44,122 nt of DNA, from the NCBI GenBank assembly GCA_023622515.1, contig JAMNZB010000071.1, forward strand, positions 1 to 44,122, read 5' to 3'. Position numbers and translations under genes: made by a program. Positions 40,450-44,122 of the stretch are shown here, piece after piece. The DNA comes from Bacillota bacterium (GTDB taxonomy: Bacteria > Bacillota > Clostridia > Saccharofermentanales > DTU023). Positions within the stretch are counted from its first letter, which is position 1; the number at the start of each line of letters is the position of its first letter. The notes under the pieces were generated by a model that was not told where the DNA came from, made no database searches, and saw only the letters and a list, made by a program, of their open reading frames with translations.

Positions 40450-41704
40450 AAATTTTAGTGACATCAATCTAAAACAAAATGTCTTTGCAGCCCAGGATGC
40501 TGAACTTACAGAGTATGTGGCCGGCATCATTGCAGATGTAAGAGAAGGGGGCGACCTTGCCCTCCGCGCCTATACGGCAAAGTTTGACGGGGTGGAGCTA
40601 GAGGCCTTTGCTGTTACGGAGGAGGAAATGGAGGAGGCAGTTCGCTCTGTGGAAAAAGACTTTATCGCTGTCCTGGAAGAGGCCGGGGATAATATCTACC
40701 AGTTCCACGAAAAACAAAAAAGGGATGACCTGATTATCTTTGACGAGGGGGGCAAGATTCTGGGCCAAAGATACAGCCCCATAGAAAGGGTCGGCCTCTA
40801 TATACCGGGCGGTACGGCGGCCTATCCCTCTACTGTCCTGATGACGGTCACTCCGGCCAAAATCGCCGGCTGCAAAAAGATCAGCCTGGTTTCTCCGCCG
40901 GATAAAGAGGGGAAAATCTCCCCGGTCATCCTGGCGGCCGCAAAGATTGCCGGGGTCGATCGGATTTATAAAGTGGGCGGGGCCCAGGCGATAGCCGCCC
41001 TGGCCTATGGAACAGAGAGCATAGAAAGGGTCTATAAGATTGTGGGTCCGGGTAACCGCTATGTGGCCGAGGCCAAAAGACAGGTCTCCGGTATTGTGGG
41101 GATCGATATGGTTGCCGGCCCTTCCGAGATTCTTATCATAGCCGAGGCGGGAGCCAATCCCGACTTTATCGCAGCCGACCTCCTCTCCCAGGCCGAGCAC
41201 GACGTCTTCGCCAGGCCTATCCTCCTAACCACGGATGAAGAGCTGGCGGTCAAAGTCCGGGAAAGAATAGAGGTCATGCTGCCGAGCCTACAAAGACAAG
41301 CCATTGCCCGGAGGTCGATTGATGAAGAGGGGCTGATTGTCCTCTGCGCAAGCAAAAAGCAGATGTTTGACTTGGCCAATGAGATTGCCCCGGAACACCT
41401 GGAGCTGATGACGAAAAACCCCCTGGCCGATTTAGGCTTGGTGAAGAATGCCGCTTCGGTATTTTTGGGTGAATACACACCGGAGCCCACAGGCGACTAT
41501 TTTTCCGGGGTCAACCACACCCTCCCGACCTCAGGGACGGCCAAGTTCTCCAACCCCCTGTCAGTGGATGACTTCATCAAAAAAATACAGTTTTCCTACT
41601 ACAGCAAGGAAGCCCTGGCGAAGGATGCCGGGGCCATCATGTATTTTGCGGAAAAAGAGGGGCTTACAGGCCATGCCCGGAGTATAAAGGAGAGGATAGA
41701 ATGA
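40436..41704 (+). CDS. hisD: Histidinol dehydrogenase
   Basis: Last two oxidation steps of histidine synthesis, from histidinol to histidine; zinc enzyme, 422 residues. Motifs: ERVGLYIPGGTAAYPSTVLM, VGGAQAIAALAYGTE, KIVGPGNRYVAEAKR, VAGPSEILI, SQAEHD, the catalytic EH in APEHLEL, and the zinc region GVNHTLPTSGTAKFSNPLSVDDF. ATG 40436 fits an AAAGG site nine bases upstream better than ATG 40427. The stop overlaps hisC (ATGA). Confidence 0.97.
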   Translation: MIRIKNFSDINLKQNVFAAQDAELTEYVAGIIADVREGGDLALRAYTAKFDGVELEAFAVTEEEMEEAVRSVEKDFIAVLEEAGDNIYQFHEKQKRDDLIIFDEGGKILGQRYSPIERVGLYIPGGTAAYPSTVLMTVTPAKIAGCKKISLVSPPDKEGKISPVILAAAKIAGVDRIYKVGGAQAIAALAYGTESIERVYKIVGPGNRYVAEAKRQVSGIVGIDMVAGPSEILIIAEAGANPDFIAADLLSQAEHDVFARPILLTTDEELAVKVRERIEVMLPSLQRQAIARRSIDEEGLIVLCASKKQMFDLANEIAPEHLELMTKNPLADLGLVKNAASVFLGEYTPEPTGDYFSGVNHTLPTSGTAKFSNPLSVDDFIKKIQFSYYSKEALAKDAGAIMYFAEKEGLTGHARSIKERIE

Positions 41705-42762
41705 GCTTTTTAAATAGCATCTATGCGGGTTTGAAACCCTACACCCCCGGTGAGCAGATTAATGACCCGAGGATTATCAAGCTGAATACCAACGAGAGCC
41801 CTTTTGAACCCTCGGAAAAGGCCAAGGCCTATGCCGCGGAAGAAATTGCCAGGTCCCGCCTCTATCCCGACCCGGAAAACCTGGCCCTCACGGCTGCTAT
41901 TGCCGACTACTACGGGCTGGAGAATGACCGGGTCCTGGCTACGAACGGGTCGGACGAGGTGCTCTACTTTATCTTTGCCGGTTTTTTCACCGGGGAAAAG
42001 CCCCTGCTCTTTCCCAATATCAGTTATGGCTTCTACAGGGTCTATGGGGACTTTTGCAAGGTCAAGTACCGGGAGGTCCCCTTAAAGGCCGATTTCAGTA
42101 TAGATCCGGCCGACTACACGAAGGGCGGGGCCAATGTGATTATCGCCAACCCCAATGCCCCTACGGGGCTTTGTTTAGATCTTGATGATATTGAAAAGAT
42201 CGTCAAGGCCGACCAAAAATCTTTGGTGGTCATCGATGAGGCCTACGTGGACTTTGGCGGGGAAAGTTGTGTAAAGCTGGTGGACAAGTACGACAACCTT
42301 ATCGTGGTCCAGACCTTTTCCAAGTCCCGTCAGCTGGCCGGAGCCCGGGTGGGCTTTGCCATCAGCCAGGAGAAAAACATAGGGGATTTGAAGAAGATTA
42401 AATATTCGATTAACCCCTACAATGTCAGCCGGGTCTCGGCGGCCCTGGCCAGGGGGGCTATGGAGGACCGGGCGTATTTCGACAAAACAAGGGGAAAAAT
42501 TATAGCGACCAGGGAGTCTTTTACCGCCTTCCTGCGGGAAAGAGACTTTTTCGTCCTGGATTCCTCGGCTAATTTTGTCTTTACCCGGCATGGAAAAATA
42601 AAAGGGAAGGTCCTTTATAAGTGCCTGAAGGAGCGGGGTATTTTGGTCAGGCATTTTGATACGGACCTCCTGACAGACTATGTCCGGATTACGATAGGGA
42701 AAAAAGAAGATATGCTGTTCCTGGCAGAAGTACTTGATGATATTTTACAGGAGGTGGACTAG
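41701..42762 (+). CDS. hisC: Histidinol-phosphate aminotransferase
   Basis: PLP aminotransferase making histidinol phosphate, 353 residues. Motifs: IKLNTNESPFEPS, ATNGSDEVLYFIFAGF, IIANPNAPTGLCLDLDDIE, VVIDEAYVDFGG and the PLP-lysine region TFSKSRQLAGARVGFA (lysine in FSKS). The final arginine region DYVRITIGKKEDM binds the substrate carboxylate/phosphate. It overlaps hisD by four bases and is two bases from hisB. Confidence 0.96.
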   Translation: MSFLNSIYAGLKPYTPGEQINDPRIIKLNTNESPFEPSEKAKAYAAEEIARSRLYPDPENLALTAAIADYYGLENDRVLATNGSDEVLYFIFAGFFTGEKPLLFPNISYGFYRVYGDFCKVKYREVPLKADFSIDPADYTKGGANVIIANPNAPTGLCLDLDDIEKIVKADQKSLVVIDEAYVDFGGESCVKLVDKYDNLIVVQTFSKSRQLAGARVGFAISQEKNIGDLKKIKYSINPYNVSRVSAALARGAMEDRAYFDKTRGKIIATRESFTAFLRERDFFVLDSSANFVFTRHGKIKGKVLYKCLKERGILVRHFDTDLLTDYVRITIGKKEDMLFLAEVLDDILQEVD

Positions 42763-42764
42763 GG

Positions 42765-43346
42765 ATGAGAAAGGCAGATATTTCAAGAAAGACGGGTGAA
42801 ACCGATATTCAGTTAAGTTTAGCTCTAGATGGCAGCGGCAAGTCCGAGATTGATACGGGAATCGGCTTCTTAAACCATATGCTGGACAGCTTCACCAGGC
42901 ATGGCCGCTTTGACCTCAGGCTTAAGGCGCTAGGCGATTTAGAGGTGGACTTCCACCACACTACGGAGGATGTAGGGATTGTCCTGGGTGAGGCTTTTGC
43001 CCGAGCCCTGGGTGACAAGAGGGGAATCCGGCGCTTCGGGTCTGCTATTATCCCCATGGACGAGGCTTTGGCCCTGGTGGCCCTGGACTTTTCCGGCAGG
43101 GAGTGTACGGTTTTTGCAGCGGATTTCAAGACGGAAAAAGTGGGTGATTTTGACACGGAATTGGTGGAGGAATTTTTCCTGGGCTTTGGCCGGGGGGCCA
43201 AGTGCAACCTCCATGTCCGGCTGCTCTCCGGAAAAAACAGCCACCATGCCATCGAAAGCATCTTCAAGGCCTTTGCCAAGGCGGCCCAAGCGGCGGTAGC
43301 TTCGGAAGGGCATGAGGATATTCCCTCCACAAAGGGGGTGCTCTGA
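42765..43346 (+). CDS. hisB: Imidazoleglycerol-phosphate dehydratase
   Basis: Mn-dependent dehydratase, 193 residues, monofunctional (no histidinol phosphatase domain). Motifs: GIGFLNHMLDSFTRHGRFDL, DFHHTTEDVGI with the metal-binding histidines, and later LLSGKNSHHAIESIFKAFAKA. GGAGGTGGAC precedes the ATG. The stop overlaps the hisA start (TGATG). In most clostridial operons hisH stands between hisB and hisA; here it does not. Confidence 0.97.
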   Translation: MRKADISRKTGETDIQLSLALDGSGKSEIDTGIGFLNHMLDSFTRHGRFDLRLKALGDLEVDFHHTTEDVGIVLGEAFARALGDKRGIRRFGSAIIPMDEALALVALDFSGRECTVFAADFKTEKVGDFDTELVEEFFLGFGRGAKCNLHVRLLSGKNSHHAIESIFKAFAKAAQAAVASEGHEDIPSTKGVL

Positions 43347-44059
43347 TGTATATATTTCCGGCTATCGATTTATATGATTCCAAGGCGGTCCGCCTCTTCA
43401 AAGGGGACTACGAGAAGATGACCGTCTACTCCGACCGGCCTTTAGAAATTGTCCGGGACTTTGAAAAGAACGGCATCAGCCATATGCATATGGTGGACCT
43501 GGAGGGGGCCAAAAGCGGAGACAACAAGAATTTTAAAATGGTTGAGAAAATCCGGGAAAACTCGGATATCTTCATCCAGCTGGGCGGGGGCATCCGGACT
43601 ATGGACCAGGCAGAAAGATATCTGGACCTGGGAATTAACCGGATTATCCTGGGTACGGCGGCAATCGAAGACGAGAAGCTGCTGGAAAAGCTGCTGGAGA
43701 AATATGAAGAAAGAATTGCTGTAGGCGTCGATGTCATGGAGGGGATGGTCAAGACCCATGGCTGGCGGAAGTCTTCCGGTGTCCGCCTGAAAGATTTCTG
43801 TGAACGATTAAGGGCCCTGCATGTCCGGACCATTATCGCTACCGATATTTCCAAGGACGGGGCCATGAGGGGGACTAATATCGCCCTCTATGAAAGGCTC
43901 AAAGAGCTGACCGAGGCTGACCTGATTGCTTCCGGCGGGATCCACAATATAGAGGAACTGAAGAAAATCTATGACCTGGACCTCTACGGGGCGATTATCG
44001 GCAAGGCTTATTACACCGGCGACATCAAGCTTAGCGAGGCGGTGCAATATGAGAAATAA
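43346..44059 (+). CDS. hisA: ProFAR isomerase HisA
   Basis: TIM-barrel isomerase, 237 residues. Motifs: FPAIDLYDSKAVRLFKGDY with the catalytic aspartate, MHMVDLEGAKSG, QLGGGIRTMDQAE (phosphate-binding GGGIR), VDVMEGMVKTHGW, IATDISKDGAMRGTN with the second catalytic aspartate, and IASGGIHNIEEL. It overlaps hisB by one base and hisF by 11. Confidence 0.96.
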   Translation: MYIFPAIDLYDSKAVRLFKGDYEKMTVYSDRPLEIVRDFEKNGISHMHMVDLEGAKSGDNKNFKMVEKIRENSDIFIQLGGGIRTMDQAERYLDLGINRIILGTAAIEDEKLLEKLLEKYEERIAVGVDVMEGMVKTHGWRKSSGVRLKDFCERLRALHVRTIIATDISKDGAMRGTNIALYERLKELTEADLIASGGIHNIEELKKIYDLDLYGAIIGKAYYTGDIKLSEAVQYEK

Positions 44060-44122
44060 AAGCATCTATGCCTGCATGGATATCAAGGACGGCCGGGTGG
44101 TCAAGGGGGTAAAGTTTTCGGA
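44049..44122 (+). CDS. hisF: Imidazole glycerol phosphate synthase subunit HisF (5' end only)
   Basis: The first 24 or so codons, cut by the window edge. The sequence SIYACMDIKDGRVVKGVKF matches the HisF N-terminus (usual PCLDVKDGRVVKGVNF), with the catalytic aspartate in MDIKDG. ATG 44049 lies within the end of hisA. HisF needs the glutaminase HisH, whose gene is not in this operon upstream of here. Confidence 0.88.
   Translation, partial: MRNKSIYACMDIKDGRVVKGVKFS

Noticed and set aside
40598-41200. 200-codon minus-strand open frame
   Set aside because: Antisense to hisD, with no start signal and no family resemblance.

Overview
The window looks like a chromosomal stretch of an anaerobic Bacillota, probably class Clostridia. 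Supporting signs are strong AGGAGG-type ribosome binding sites with ATG, GTG and TTG starts, a short HisG paired with HisZ, a YerC-type TrpR relative, a double FeoA with FeoB, a DUF1858 protein and a YwaF-type membrane protein. The family cannot be fixed from sequence alone. Base composition is mixed, with an AT-rich AbiE island near 33.8-34.9 kb.

Layout. 1-3.4 kb: a 43/44-bp tandem repeat, then a MacB/FtsX-type ABC exporter on the minus strand. 3.4-10.8 kb (plus): an AraC-type regulator, a complete nickel/peptide-type ABC importer (two permeases, two ATPases, a binding protein) and a SAM methyltransferase. 17.4-11.0 kb (minus): a second complete importer of the same superfamily, also ending in a SAM methyltransferase and preceded by a cobalamin riboswitch with a terminator. 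17.5-24.0 kb: a DUF4143 ATPase behind a promoter bracketed by twin palindromes, a DUF1858 protein, protein-isoaspartate methyltransferase, metY-metA (minus), a YwaF-like protein, a SixA-like phosphatase and a GNAT remnant. 24.1-26.9 kb: feoA-feoA-feoB. 27-33.5 kb: an ABC-2 transporter, a large exported protein of unknown function, a patch of three broken genes, an alpha/beta hydrolase and a zinc-ribbon membrane protein. 33.6-34.9 kb: an IS-like inverted element and a broken AbiE toxin-antitoxin pair. 35-38.1 kb: a marR, alcohol dehydrogenase, aldehyde dehydrogenase operon (minus). 38.3-44.1 kb: yerC-hisZGDCBA and the start of hisF, with no hisH in its usual place.

How it fits together. A palindrome of the form TTAGC-N4-RCTAA occurs just downstream of the predicted -10 boxes of feoA, araC, the first importer operon and the divergent exporter. 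This suggests one metal-responsive regulon, with a DtxR-family repressor the best guess. The facing importer is under cobalamin control. The central 14 kb therefore holds two parallel 'Nik/Opp importer plus methyltransferase' modules, one apparently iron-controlled and one B12-controlled. This is the best candidate here for an undescribed metal-chelate or corrinoid acquisition system. Both substrates are unknown.
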